From contig CAZEWK010000024.1 of NCBI GenBank assembly GCA_964515905.1, positions 1 to 64,000 of the forward strand: a stretch of DNA of 64,000 nt. Direction: 5' to 3'. The notes below the pieces were generated by a model, which saw only the letters and a list, made by a program, of their open reading frames with translations, searched no databases and was not told the DNA's origin. Below are positions 1 to 8,432 of this stretch, in pieces. A program made the position numbers and the translations under genes. Origin of the DNA: GCA-2712985 sp964515905. Lineage in GTDB: Bacteria > Pseudomonadota > Alphaproteobacteria > UBA7887. Position 1 is the first letter of the stretch, and the number at the start of each line of letters is the position of its first letter.

Positions 1-30
1 CCGTGGGTTCGAATCCCACCCCCTCCGCCA
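1..30 (+). tRNA. tRNA-Ser, 3' end only
   Basis: The first 30 bases are the 3' end of a tRNA cut by the window edge. The T-arm (GTGGGTTCGAATCCCAC) is followed by the acceptor strand CCCCTCC, a discriminator G and an encoded CCA. A G discriminator with this acceptor and T-arm is typical of bacterial tRNA-Ser. The anticodon lies outside the window, so the isoacceptor is unknown and the serine call is an inference from the 3' half. Confidence 0.75.
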
Positions 31-40
31 GCAGTCAATT

Positions 41-520
41 TTAAACGTTTTTTGGCAAAGTCATATGGTCTGGCAACAGAAACCTGGGATCGGAAATCCA
101 ATCAACCACCGGAGTCCAAGTTTTAAGTCTGCGAGCAAGGCGTTCCTCAATATTTTCGCTGTGCCAAGGGACGATGTATGATTTTGCAAGTCTAACTCTG
201 TGGACGAGGTACTGAATATTTAAAACCGCTATCCGAGATTCACCAACAAGACTAATAGCACCCAGGTAAGCGCGGCAACTGCTGCACTCTATGAAAATTG
301 CTGTATTTGTACCATGTCGATGCCATCGAACTTTTTCTGAATTTTGGAACTCAAAGGAAACTTCGCCATTTGGGTCGGCGCAATGAATATGTCCTGTTCG
401 GTTACTGCAAAACGAACAGTCGCATGTACGTACTCGCCACTCCGTCGAAGGAAGTGATGTTGTAAAAAGAAAATTAATGTTCGTGCATGGGCAACAAGCT
501 CGGTATTTCTTCTCTATCAT
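41..520 (-). CDS. GFA/CENP-V-fold zinc protein, small
   Basis: A 159-aa protein when started at the second Met, which places the first cysteine pair at the N-terminus as in the family. The cysteine pattern fits the GFA (glutathione-dependent formaldehyde-activating enzyme-like) fold: ACCPC near residue 9, CDCSFC near residue 33 and ECSSC near residue 79, all expected zinc ligands. The family folds as a Mss4-like zinc beta-barrel, and most members have no proven reaction. It ends 10 bp from the tRNA-Ser and shares the minus strand with the next small gene. An earlier in-frame Met at 580 exists but adds sequence not typical of the family. The specific function is unknown. Confidence 0.6.
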   Translation of the reverse strand: MIEKKYRACCPCTNINFLFTTSLPSTEWRVRTCDCSFCSNRTGHIHCADPNGEVSFEFQNSEKVRWHRHGTNTAIFIECSSCRAYLGAISLVGESRIAVLNIQYLVHRVRLAKSYIVPWHSENIEERLARRLKTWTPVVDWISDPRFLLPDHMTLPKNV

Positions 521-595
521 TAGAGGCGTGACCACTCCGCATAGTGTATAATGGCGTCTATATCCCGATCTGTTTGGCACGGGTTATGCCGCATA

Positions 596-967
596 TTACT
601 TTTGTAGGCCAGATAACCCTAATTTATCTCGTTTCTTTTTTGTCAAACTTTTAGCTACTATGAAGTGTGATTCCTGTAAGTACAACTTTAAATCATCAAG
701 GGAAAAATCGGTTGAGCCATAATACTGAATCCACTTCATGCCTCGAGATGCAAAATAGGGCGCTGGTCGCAAGCCTGGTTCATTCTTAAGAATGTCGTAT
801 GAAAGGGGTGAAACTTTAAAAGTTATTCCCGAGTGCTTGCTCCGGTTCCACCGACCAATAGAAAACACCTTTCCTCCAACTTTCCATACATGGGCCCCTC
901 GCCACTGTACTGTATGCATAGAGGCTCGAAGAGAAGCACAGAAATAATTAAACTGTTGAACATCCAT
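596..967 (-). CDS. MmcQ/YjbR-like protein
   Basis: A 123-aa protein resembling the MmcQ/YjbR family (double-wing DNA-binding-like fold). It shows the usual order: a short N-terminal helix, a beta strand with WKVGGKVFSIGRW, then a strand with ITFKVSP, and a conserved stretch around RPAPYFASRGMKWIQYYG that matches the family pattern of PA-Y-A-KGW. The start was set at an internal Met (MDVQQF) because family members begin at this point, so an upstream in-frame Met at 997 was ignored. The molecular role of this family is not established. It may be co-transcribed with the GFA-like gene downstream. Confidence 0.6.
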   Translation of the reverse strand: MDVQQFNYFCASLRASMHTVQWRGAHVWKVGGKVFSIGRWNRSKHSGITFKVSPLSYDILKNEPGLRPAPYFASRGMKWIQYYGSTDFSLDDLKLYLQESHFIVAKSLTKKKRDKLGLSGLQK

Positions 968-994
968 GCTATGACCAAAAAAAGTAAAAAATAC

Positions 995-1037
995 CATCAG
1001 GGCGCGTAGCCCCCAATAAATTCTAGCAACCCTGATG
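995..1037. repeat. inverted repeat upstream of PhoX-like gene
   Basis: Perfect 8-bp arms, CATCAGGG and CCCTGATG, separated by 27 bp. It lies in the divergent gap between the YjbR-like gene and the PhoX-like gene. It could be a weak terminator or a protein site; there is no T-run next to it, and no Pho-box-like direct repeat was seen in the gap. Confidence 0.35.
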
Positions 1038-1141
1038 TAACTTTAGACCATTTCTTAATAGATACGCTCTAAAAAGAAATGCTACATAAATGATTTATCC
1101 GGATTCGGTAGACTGATAACACTTAAAGGACCGACTAGTTC

Positions 1142-3010
1142 ATGATCAAACGCCACACCATGCAATCGGAATTTTCTCTTATTGCCAATACTATCATCAA
1201 CCGGAGAAAGTTTGTCGTTGGTGGAGCCACGTTTAGCACGATGACCCTTTTGACAGGACTAACATCTCTGATTAGTACGGCGAAAGAAGACAAACCTCAC
1301 CACCGCTCTTTCCAATTCGAAGACGTGCCCGCCAATACTAACGATACAGTTTTGGTCCCGAAGGGATTTCACTGGCATGTGGTCGCTAGCTGGGGCGACC
1401 CTTTATGGTCAAATGGGAGTGAGTTTAATCGCCAAACAAGAGGATCAGCTGAGAGCCAAAAACTTGCCTTCGGGGACAACAACGATGGGATGGAATTATT
1501 TAGTAAAGATGCTCACACTATATTGGCCGTCAATAATGAATATACAAATATTGAGATAATGTATGGCAACCGCACCTCAAAAGGACCCGAAACGTTTGAC
1601 GATTTGGCGAAAGGAAAAGCGGCGGTAGGCGTATCCATCATGGAAATCCTTCGACAAGGCAACCGATGGTTCATTGTGAAAGACTCCGAATTTAATCGAA
1701 GAATAACTGCAGATACACCAACCCAGATAACAGGTCCTGCTAGGGGGCACGACCTTGTCAAAACGAATATTGACCCAAGGGGAACAACACCGTTAGGCAC
1801 TTGGGCTAACTGCGGAAGTGGCCGTACCCCCTGGGGGACTTATTTGACCTGTGAAGAAAACTTCAACCACTACTTTGCTTCCAGCAACCCGGGATACGTG
1901 CCAACAAAAGAAATGCGGAGATATGGAATACAAACAAAACGCTTACACCAGCGAGAGAAATATGGATGGGAGAATCACGATGAACGTTTCGATATATCCA
2001 AACATCCTAATGAAGCTAATAGATTCGGATATCTCGTTGAAATCAATCCACTCGATCCCTCCTCATCCCCAAAGAAACATTCTGCTCTTGGAAGATTCAA
2101 ACACGAAAATGCCGCAGTAGTATTGAATCTAGATAATCACCTCGTGGTTTACATGGGAGACGATGAACGGGGCGAATTTATCTACCGATTCGTAAGCAGC
2201 AAACCATATAACTCAAAGCAGAAAAATACCGACCTCTTGGAAAGTGGAAGACTGTATGTCGCAAAGTTCTTGGATAACATGCGGGGCCAATGGATAGAAT
2301 TGACAAGTGAAACCACCGGAATGCGATCTCAAGCGGAAATCTGTATTCATACGAGACTCGCGGGTTCTTCGGTCGGAGCGACTACCATGGACCGGCCTGA
2401 GTGGATCTCTGTCGATCCCAATACCTCCGATGTATACTGTTGTCTTACAAATAACAAAGACCGTGGGAAAGAACCAAATGCTGGCGGGGATGCAACTCCA
2501 ATCGATGGCCCAAACCCTCGCCGGGGGAACAAATACGGACAGATTATTCGCTGGACGCCGGATGGCAATGACCATCGCAACCTAAATTTTTCATGGGACC
2601 TATTTCTCCTTGCAGGTAATCCAACAGTCCACTCCGATTTAAATGCCGGATCTGCCAACATGAATAAAGACAACTTATTTAATTGTCCTGATGGTCTCGC
2701 TTTTGATACGGCCGGAAACCTCTGGATACAAACAGACGGAAATTATAAAAATGAAGGTGATTTTTCCGGAATGGGAAACAACCAGATGCTTGTTGCTAAC
2801 ACTGAAACGGGCGAAATAAAGCGATTCTTAGTTGGGCCCAAGGAATGCGAAGTTACTGGAATCACCTGGAGCACCGACAAGACAACTCTTTTTGTGGGCA
2901 TTCAACACCCTGGAGAGAGGGGAAATAGCCATTTTCCAGACGGAGGCAACAGTGTGCCACGTTCCTCTGTGATCGCAATTGAACGAGATGACGGACAAGC
3001 ATTCGGATAA
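1142..3010 (+). CDS. PhoX/DUF839-family phosphatase, Tat-exported
   Basis: A 622-aa protein of the PhoX (DUF839) family, calcium-dependent alkaline phosphatases that release phosphate from organic esters outside the cytoplasm. Residues 20-28 carry a twin-arginine motif (NRRKF) followed by a hydrophobic stretch, so it is probably exported folded by Tat. Family-like blocks include WANCGSGRTPWGTYLTCEEN near residue 220, the GRFKHENAAV block near residue 315, YMGDDERGEFIYRF near residue 336, and the C-terminal CPDGLAFDTAGNLWIQTDG. An AAAGGA Shine-Dalgarno sits about 10 bp before the ATG; a second Met at residue 7 is also possible. It stands alone between divergent and convergent neighbours. Substrate preference is not visible. 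Confidence 0.88.
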   Translation: MIKRHTMQSEFSLIANTIINRRKFVVGGATFSTMTLLTGLTSLISTAKEDKPHHRSFQFEDVPANTNDTVLVPKGFHWHVVASWGDPLWSNGSEFNRQTRGSAESQKLAFGDNNDGMELFSKDAHTILAVNNEYTNIEIMYGNRTSKGPETFDDLAKGKAAVGVSIMEILRQGNRWFIVKDSEFNRRITADTPTQITGPARGHDLVKTNIDPRGTTPLGTWANCGSGRTPWGTYLTCEENFNHYFASSNPGYVPTKEMRRYGIQTKRLHQREKYGWENHDERFDISKHPNEANRFGYLVEINPLDPSSSPKKHSALGRFKHENAAVVLNLDNHLVVYMGDDERGEFIYRFVSSKPYNSKQKNTDLLESGRLYVAKFLDNMRGQWIELTSETTGMRSQAEICIHTRLAGSSVGATTMDRPEWISVDPNTSDVYCCLTNNKDRGKEPNAGGDATPIDGPNPRRGNKYGQIIRWTPDGNDHRNLNFSWDLFLLAGNPTVHSDLNAGSANMNKDNLFNCPDGLAFDTAGNLWIQTDGNYKNEGDFSGMGNNQMLVANTETGEIKRFLVGPKECEVTGITWSTDKTTLFVGIQHPGERGNSHFPDGGNSVPRSSVIAIERDDGQAFG

Positions 3011-3039
3011 GCGATCATATTTGATCATCGTTTAATTTG

Positions 3040-3921
3040 TCAGGCAGCTGCTCTAATCTTTTTAAGGACCGGAAGCAAATATGTACGAAAAAGGTTTGGA
3101 TTCTCGGACATCGGGAAGTGCCCAAGCTTTTCCATGATGGTAACCTCGGAACCAACTATTGAATGGCCCGTTCTTATAGTATCTTTTGGTGTACAAGAAA
3201 AATCATACTCTCCCGTAAGGAGATACATTGGGCAAACGCTGGTATCAATTTTGGGTGAGCGATCACGATAATCACTGTCCTGCCGATAAAAATACAGGTC
3301 ACCCTTAAATATGCCTGGCCCTGAAGATAGGTAACCCCAAAGTGTTTCCCAGCGAAATTCCTCTGGGCTTTGGGGGGCAATGAGGCCAGAAATTAGAGCG
3401 GCACAGACTTCCCCCCCATGAACATCCGGTCGATGAAGCCAATCGGTGTCATACCACGCTTCCTGGTAGTCTGAAGCTTCTAACCCGATTACAGCCCTGA
3501 GCACCGAAGGATGTTTCAAAGCCAGTTCCAAGACCAGTCGTCCCCCCATTGAACATCCCATCACCACCGGCCGGTCCAAACCTAGACTTTGGCAGAACTT
3601 GATAACAATCTCTACATAAGATTCGGTAGTCAGTCGGTATTCCTCATCATGATATCCAACAGGGGGCAAACTTTTACCATGCCATGGCAGGTCAAAAGCG
3701 ATAACGCGGAAATTATCGGTCACCTCACTATCCGTCATGAGATGGCGAAACTGCTGCCCATCTGAGCCCGCTGTATGCAGACATACCAGTGGGATTCCGT
3801 TTCGATCCGCTCCCTCATTTTCTTCAAAATAGATCCGATTATTGCGACCTCCCAACTCTACGTGCACATACCTCCCCACTATTGGTTCGACATAGCTATT
3901 ATCATTATATTGCGAGCACAT
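3040..3921 (-). CDS. alpha/beta hydrolase
   Basis: An alpha/beta-hydrolase-fold enzyme, about 293 aa from the Met just after the upstream gene. The catalytic triad is readable: a nucleophile elbow GCSMGG with Ser near residue 124, an acid in LLTGEYDFSC, and a histidine in KLGHFPMSENP. The oxyanion strand is LVCLHTAGSDGQQF. The triad places it with esterases and C-C hydrolases, but the substrate cannot be deduced. It directly follows a 129-aa protein of unknown function on the same strand, and the two are probably one operon. An upstream Met at 3966 would overlap the preceding gene by 41 bp. Confidence 0.85.
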   Translation of the reverse strand: MCSQYNDNSYVEPIVGRYVHVELGGRNNRIYFEENEGADRNGIPLVCLHTAGSDGQQFRHLMTDSEVTDNFRVIAFDLPWHGKSLPPVGYHDEEYRLTTESYVEIVIKFCQSLGLDRPVVMGCSMGGRLVLELALKHPSVLRAVIGLEASDYQEAWYDTDWLHRPDVHGGEVCAALISGLIAPQSPEEFRWETLWGYLSSGPGIFKGDLYFYRQDSDYRDRSPKIDTSVCPMYLLTGEYDFSCTPKDTIRTGHSIVGSEVTIMEKLGHFPMSENPNLFRTYLLPVLKKIRAAA

Positions 3922-3925
3922 AGAC

Positions 3926-4315
3926 TTATCTCTCCAACTGTAAGATGCGCGGTTTGGCCAACACATCCTTAATAAAACGAAGGTTTGCCATCAAAGGTTG
4001 TAATTCGCCATCTATACTTGCCTGCCCACTTTTCGCCATAGCGAAAATATCATGCCAGCCGGGTTTAGGATGGGGCTCCCAATGGCGCCGCCATGCTTGC
4101 TCTGAACCTTTTATTGCGAAAGACCATGGGCGTAACAGCTCCTTACCACTGAAGATAGCTTCAATACGTCCGTGATCAACTGTCACATAGTGGTCTATCG
4201 CATCCACATGAAAGAGGAATGATTTGTCTAAAAACCTGCCGCGTCTTACCAATCGATGATCCGAATTTACTAAATAGGGAAGAGCGTCAATGGATCGGGT
4301 TATTATTTCATGCAT
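3926..4315 (-). CDS. uncharacterised protein paired with hydrolase
   Basis: A 129-aa soluble protein that I do not recognise with confidence. The N-terminal half alternates charged and hydrophobic residues, with strands such as DHYVTVDHGRIEAIF; the middle has a tryptophan/proline-rich block (HWEPHPKPGWHDIF), and the C-terminus is helical. The middle resembles the ligand-binding part of SCP2-like or small lipid-binding proteins, but this is only an impression. It ends a few bases before the alpha/beta hydrolase start, so the pair may act together, for instance as a binding partner. The ATG at 4315 was preferred over a TTG 12 bp upstream. Confidence 0.55.
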   Translation of the reverse strand: MHEIITRSIDALPYLVNSDHRLVRRGRFLDKSFLFHVDAIDHYVTVDHGRIEAIFSGKELLRPWSFAIKGSEQAWRRHWEPHPKPGWHDIFAMAKSGQASIDGELQPLMANLRFIKDVLAKPRILQLER

Positions 4316-4365
4316 AGAGTGTCTCAAGCGCTACAATAGGGGCGATCACAAAGTAAAAGGTTTCT

Positions 4366-4394
4366 TTGGCATATTACATTTATTTCCGTATTTT
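4366..4394 (+). promoter_or_regulatory. candidate sigma-70 promoter for SCO1 gene
   Basis: TTGGCA and TATTTT hexamers are separated by 17 bp, about 35 bp before the SCO1-family start codon. The match is reasonable but not proven. Confidence 0.4.
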
Positions 4395-4429
4395 AATAAG
4401 ACTCTAGAACCGATGAGGTAGACATTTTT

Positions 4430-5035
4430 ATGTTGCGGATTTTGCGGTATTTCTCGTGGGCTTTGCTCACTGTTCTGAGTTTTGCAGTGGCTGGTGCCTT
4501 CCTTCACAAACAGGGAGACAATAAATCTACGCCAAGTCCCGACTCACAAACCACTATCGGGAGTTCGTTTCAACTAATCGACCATAACGGTCTTCCTATA
4601 ACGGAAAGAGTCTTATCGGAAGGACCGTCAGCGATATTCTTTGGTTTTACTCATTGTCCTGAGATTTGCCCAACCACTCTCCAGAATCTTAGCGTTTGGT
4701 CAAAACAAATTGAAGATGGACAAGACTCAACACTTAAGATTTTGTTTTTTACTATAGACCCAATACGTGACACTCCATCCGTTCTAAAAACCTTCGTAAG
4801 CCAGTTCTCCAACAACATCACTGCTATAACAGGAAAACCCCAGCAAATAGAACAATTGATCAAATCCTGGCATGTATATGCAAAACGTATCCCCTTGGAT
4901 GATGGGGATTATACAATGGATCATACTGCGGCCGTTTTTTTAGTACGAAGAGACGGGACGTTACAAGGAACGATCAGCCATCAAGACGACAGACATACCG
5001 CAATCGAAAAATTACGACTGCTCATTTCATCTTAA
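4430..5035 (+). CDS. SCO1/SenC/PrrC copper chaperone
   Basis: A 201-aa membrane-anchored thioredoxin-fold protein. An N-terminal hydrophobic helix (residues about 9-24) anchors it, with the rest in the periplasm. The copper site is intact: CPEIC (Cys76 and Cys80) and His165 in the MDHTA block. SCO proteins deliver copper to the CuA centre of cytochrome oxidase, or act as thiol-disulfide reductases during its assembly. No oxidase genes are nearby, so it acts in trans. A GAGG motif lies upstream of the ATG. Confidence 0.9.
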   Translation: MLRILRYFSWALLTVLSFAVAGAFLHKQGDNKSTPSPDSQTTIGSSFQLIDHNGLPITERVLSEGPSAIFFGFTHCPEICPTTLQNLSVWSKQIEDGQDSTLKILFFTIDPIRDTPSVLKTFVSQFSNNITAITGKPQQIEQLIKSWHVYAKRIPLDDGDYTMDHTAAVFLVRRDGTLQGTISHQDDRHTAIEKLRLLISS

Positions 5036-5064
5036 AGGTCGTTATAGAAATTTATCTGTACACT

Positions 5065-5088
5065 TTGGTTTGTGCGCTTTGAAACCAA
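5065..5088. terminator. candidate hairpin between convergent genes
   Basis: TTGGTTT and AAACCAA arms surround a 10-base loop in the 122-bp convergent gap between the SCO1 gene and the 506-aa gene. No T-run follows, so an intrinsic terminator role is uncertain. Confidence 0.3.
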
Positions 5089-5157
5089 GAATGGCATGTA
5101 TACATATGTACATAAAGCACAGGTATTTATTGATTATACTTTCCCCATAACGTGTCA

Positions 5158-6678
5158 CTAGGCGACCATTAAAGCCTGTGCCTGTGGGTAGATTGTTCTT
5201 GGGTTAAGCCGGGCGACAGTTGCCGCATGCTTTGCAGCCGCAACTAGGTGGACACCTCGCAAATCTGCACGAGTTTTATAGTACTCTTCATAGGCCGCCT
5301 GCTGCATTTTGTATGCATGCATTTCCGACTGGTCATCCCTACAAACATGTTCTGCCATTAAGTCAAAGAATGGTTCAGGGTCACAATGGAGATCCACATA
5401 GCGTTGCGCTAGCTGGGTAATTTCCAAAACACTGATCGGAGCCACGACCTCTGCTATAGAGCCTGTTAACGAAGCCAAATCAAAAACCGGTTGATCCTCT
5501 ATGCTTGAAACAATGTTGCTCAGGAGCTGGGCTTGGGAATCCGAGCACTCATCGCCCTCAACATTTACAGCTGGTTGGAAATCCCATATCAAGGTGCGAT
5601 CAAGGTGCCTAATCTCGTATCCTTGCCCCCACGACATGAGCACTAGTAAGCGAGTGTGATGACTAAGACCTGATAGCGATAGTAAGTAGCGACGCGCACT
5701 AATACCAGTATGCATATGCACGTCAAACGGGTTCCCAGTGTTGGATCGAATAAAACGCATGGCGCCACCTACTGACATAGCCTCCAAAGCCCCCATCATA
5801 GAGAGTCCTTTGGCCAATTGCTCTGCCACGATTTTAGGTGTTTCAGAAATTTTTCTGATTTTCGCAATTTGTAACGCCAGATCTTGGATGGCTTCGGTCT
5901 CCTTAACAGAAGTCTCTATTATGAGCTCTCTCTTAGCTAGCGAGTGCGTCTCAATCAATTTATCAAGGTCCGAGAACGTTCTATAAAGATTAATTCCTTC
6001 CTCTATTATTTGCCCACGCTCCCCCTCCCCAAACTCCATCATCGGATGGCGACAAAGGAAGCGTACCGGGGGCCTTAAGATAATTTCTGCGTGCGCCCAA
6101 CCGACAACATCAAGAGCCCGAAACGCATAGACAGCGTAGAGGAAGTAATGATCATCAAGGGCGTTCCTTGGTATAGCAATTGCCAGCATCGCTTCCAAAA
6201 TTTCGTCACGGCTTGCTATCTTGAGAAGCACCGCCAAATGCCGCTCAGCCGAGGGGGCCATACGCTTCTCTAAAGCTATTCGAAATCCCTCTAACAACAC
6301 CTCCTTCCCCATACTCTCCAGGTCGGTCGATCTCAATCGAGTCATCGCAGTGGAGCTCATATCAGGAGAATGAATGTGTTTATTCGCTAGCGCTACGCTT
6401 TGGATAATGGGTAAAAACGACTTTGCGCCAGTATTCCGCTCAGACAAATGTGAGATAGCGTACAACCCCGATACAGGATGAACAGGCCCACCATGGTGTG
6501 AATGAGGTAGGTCAGTTGACCGGCTCACTGCCAAGGCAACAGCTTCCAACAATGCAGAAGATGAAATTCCGTTATTTAGTTTCGTATACGTGGCACGAAC
6601 AACGTCATCCGGTTTGGTCTGCTCCACAAATTGGACCAATTCTTCAACCATACCATCAAATTTTATGAGTTCCCGCAT
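5158..6678 (-). CDS. uncharacterised 506-aa helical protein
   Basis: A 506-aa protein, predicted from its composition to be mostly alpha-helical, with no signal peptide or membrane helix. It has a histidine cluster near residues 59-67 (PHSHHGGPVHPVSG) and conserved-looking helices such as AVYAFRALDVVGWAHAE near residue 185 and HTGISARRYLL in the middle. The pattern HPV-x-HAL-like helix followed by FR-LD-GW-HAE resembles an uncharacterised helical domain found attached to some Rieske-type ferredoxin proteins, but no Rieske CxH motif is present here. I therefore give no function. It is a single gene, divergent from the GST at 6914, with a 235-bp gap containing an inverted repeat. Confidence 0.7.
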   Translation of the reverse strand: MRELIKFDGMVEELVQFVEQTKPDDVVRATYTKLNNGISSSALLEAVALAVSRSTDLPHSHHGGPVHPVSGLYAISHLSERNTGAKSFLPIIQSVALANKHIHSPDMSSTAMTRLRSTDLESMGKEVLLEGFRIALEKRMAPSAERHLAVLLKIASRDEILEAMLAIAIPRNALDDHYFLYAVYAFRALDVVGWAHAEIILRPPVRFLCRHPMMEFGEGERGQIIEEGINLYRTFSDLDKLIETHSLAKRELIIETSVKETEAIQDLALQIAKIRKISETPKIVAEQLAKGLSMMGALEAMSVGGAMRFIRSNTGNPFDVHMHTGISARRYLLSLSGLSHHTRLLVLMSWGQGYEIRHLDRTLIWDFQPAVNVEGDECSDSQAQLLSNIVSSIEDQPVFDLASLTGSIAEVVAPISVLEITQLAQRYVDLHCDPEPFFDLMAEHVCRDDQSEMHAYKMQQAAYEEYYKTRADLRGVHLVAAAKHAATVARLNPRTIYPQAQALMVA

Positions 6679-6760
6679 AATTCACCCTCAGGCACAACAA
6701 CGTTCTGATACTCTTCCCACAAGCATATCACAACGTCATATTTTCTCCATTAGAACACAG

Positions 6761-6779
6761 TATTAGTAAGATACTAATA
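6761..6779. promoter_or_regulatory. operator-like inverted repeat
   Basis: Perfect 8-bp arms TATTAGTA and TACTAATA with a 3-bp spacer, a 19-bp dyad of the size bound by dimeric repressors. It sits between the divergent 506-aa gene and the first GST gene. No regulator gene is adjacent. Confidence 0.4.
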
Positions 6780-6913
6780 ATATTCGACCCTAGTCAAAAT
6801 GGAGACACCTGCTCCCGCATCACCGAAAAAATAATTAATTTTATTAAACAACTTGCTCTAAGCGGCGACTTGGCTTTATAGCAGGGGCTAATTAGCCACA
6901 GGAGACCTGATTG

Positions 6914-7546
6914 ATGAAACTTTATGATTTTGAGCCAGCCGCAAATGCTAAGCGAGTCCGAATGTTCATTGCAGAGAAAGGGATTGAGGTTCCTATCGTC
7001 GAATGCAATGTCCGAGCTGACGACCAGTTTAAAGAACCCTTCAACACTATGAACCCGTTTCATTGTGTTCCATTTCTAGAGACAGATAGTGGCGAGGTTA
7101 TTGCCGAATCGATTAGTATTTGCAGATATCTTGAAGAATTATATCCAGAGCCATCGCTCTTTGGTGACACTGCAGAAGAACGCGGAATCATTGACATGTG
7201 GAATCGACGCGTGGAACTCGATGGGTTCATGCCCGCACTGCATGCACTTCGTAATCATGTCCCCACGTTCGAAGGCAAGGTTGTCCCTGGAACACGGAAT
7301 GACCTGCCACAACTTCCGGCAATGGTTAAACGCGGCAAGGAAATGTTAGATATTTTTCTTGGCCGGTTAGAGGTACACATGGCAACTAATGAGTTCATTG
7401 CGGGTTCCAACATTAGCATTGCAGATATTACATGCTATTTCGTTTTGAATATGGCGAACACATTTGAAATGGGCATCGAAAATAAGTATCCCAACACTCA
7501 CCGCTGGCACCAGGAATTTAGCAAACGGCCTAGCACAAACGCATGA
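6914..7546 (+). CDS. glutathione S-transferase family protein
   Basis: A 210-aa cytosolic GST. The N-terminal thioredoxin-like domain (to about residue 80) contains the glutathione-binding elements NPFHCVPFLE (cis-Pro) and AESISICRYLEE (the E-S pair that contacts the gamma-glutamyl group). The C-terminal helical domain ends with the IADITCYFVLN block, the N-capping box of GSTs. The ATG at 6914 follows a GGAGA Shine-Dalgarno at 6901; a TTG directly before it was rejected. It converges on a second GST gene 41 bp away. The electrophilic substrate is unknown. Confidence 0.88.
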   Translation: MKLYDFEPAANAKRVRMFIAEKGIEVPIVECNVRADDQFKEPFNTMNPFHCVPFLETDSGEVIAESISICRYLEELYPEPSLFGDTAEERGIIDMWNRRVELDGFMPALHALRNHVPTFEGKVVPGTRNDLPQLPAMVKRGKEMLDIFLGRLEVHMATNEFIAGSNISIADITCYFVLNMANTFEMGIENKYPNTHRWHQEFSKRPSTNA

Positions 7547-7587
7547 ATACTATAGCCCATAGTACTGCTCTTATTCTCAACAGTAGT

Positions 7588-8367
7588 CTATTCCACACAG
7601 TAAGTGCCTAGCTCCGGACAAAACGCTTCGAGGCGACACAGATTATTAAAATGGTTTAGACTACGTGGAAACCGCTCTAATGAGTCATGCGATATTGGCA
7701 ACGCGCCAATAATTTCTAGAACTTCACGACGTTCCGACTCCCTGGCAAACATAGCGTATTCACAGGCAAAACAAATGTCTGCTAACGACAACTGGTCACC
7801 TACAAGATATCGTTCGTCAGGGTCCAATGCTCGCTCAATTGCGGACATATAACCTGTAAAGGCTGAACTTGTTCGTTCGTATGTTTCCTGGGTGATTTCC
7901 GTACTCGCGAGTGAAAGTAGGTAAACCTGAGATTCTCTTGCAAAAACAAGGCTTGCGTCAAGAAAACTATCTATACGAGAGGTTAGGTAGGGATTATCTC
8001 CGTAAAGACCAGCACTCTCGTCCCCAACCCGCGCAACGGCCCTCATTATGCTATTGGACTCAAACACTCCAATTTGACCATCACCACTAAAAGCTGCGGG
8101 CACGGTACCGAACGGATGAGCTTTCATAAATGCTTCTGTTTTGTATAGTGTACTTCCTTTAAATCCCGTATGCCCCTTAAGCTCATGGCGACCGGCCGTT
8201 TTCTCCTCTTTCGTTAGCAGACGCGCATCAAAATCCCATAACCAATCCTTTAAATCTGCAGGAGCTGCACTTCGAATTTCCAACTCTACTTTAGCCAATC
8301 GCGCTGCTATGATCGATTTCCAAACTCTAGGACTTGGCATATAGCAAAAAATTCTGATCTGGGACAT
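7588..8367 (-). CDS. glutathione S-transferase family protein
   Basis: A 259-aa GST-like protein, longer than its neighbour. The N-terminal domain starts RIFCYMPSPRVWKSIIAARLA and has an insertion (about residues 40-75) before the cis-Pro segment HPFGTVPAAF and the ESNSIMRAVAR E-S motif. The C-terminal domain carries SLADICFACEYAMF, the conserved Asp of the N-capping box. The start lies 65 bp from the divergent enolase-superfamily gene, so the two may share a regulatory region. Some eukaryotic and proteobacterial EF1B-gamma-like GSTs have a similar layout; I cannot tell its substrate. Confidence 0.82.
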   Translation of the reverse strand: MSQIRIFCYMPSPRVWKSIIAARLAKVELEIRSAAPADLKDWLWDFDARLLTKEEKTAGRHELKGHTGFKGSTLYKTEAFMKAHPFGTVPAAFSGDGQIGVFESNSIMRAVARVGDESAGLYGDNPYLTSRIDSFLDASLVFARESQVYLLSLASTEITQETYERTSSAFTGYMSAIERALDPDERYLVGDQLSLADICFACEYAMFARESERREVLEIIGALPISHDSLERFPRSLNHFNNLCRLEAFCPELGTYCVE

Positions 8368-8432
8368 GTACCTCTTCTCCGTGCACTTAGTTCAGCATAT
8401 CACTTAAATCAAACGTTCGGGAGATCTACTGT

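Noticed and set aside
1..1000. Genomic island at the tRNA-Ser 3' end
   Set aside because: No integrase and no repeat of the tRNA end was seen in the window.
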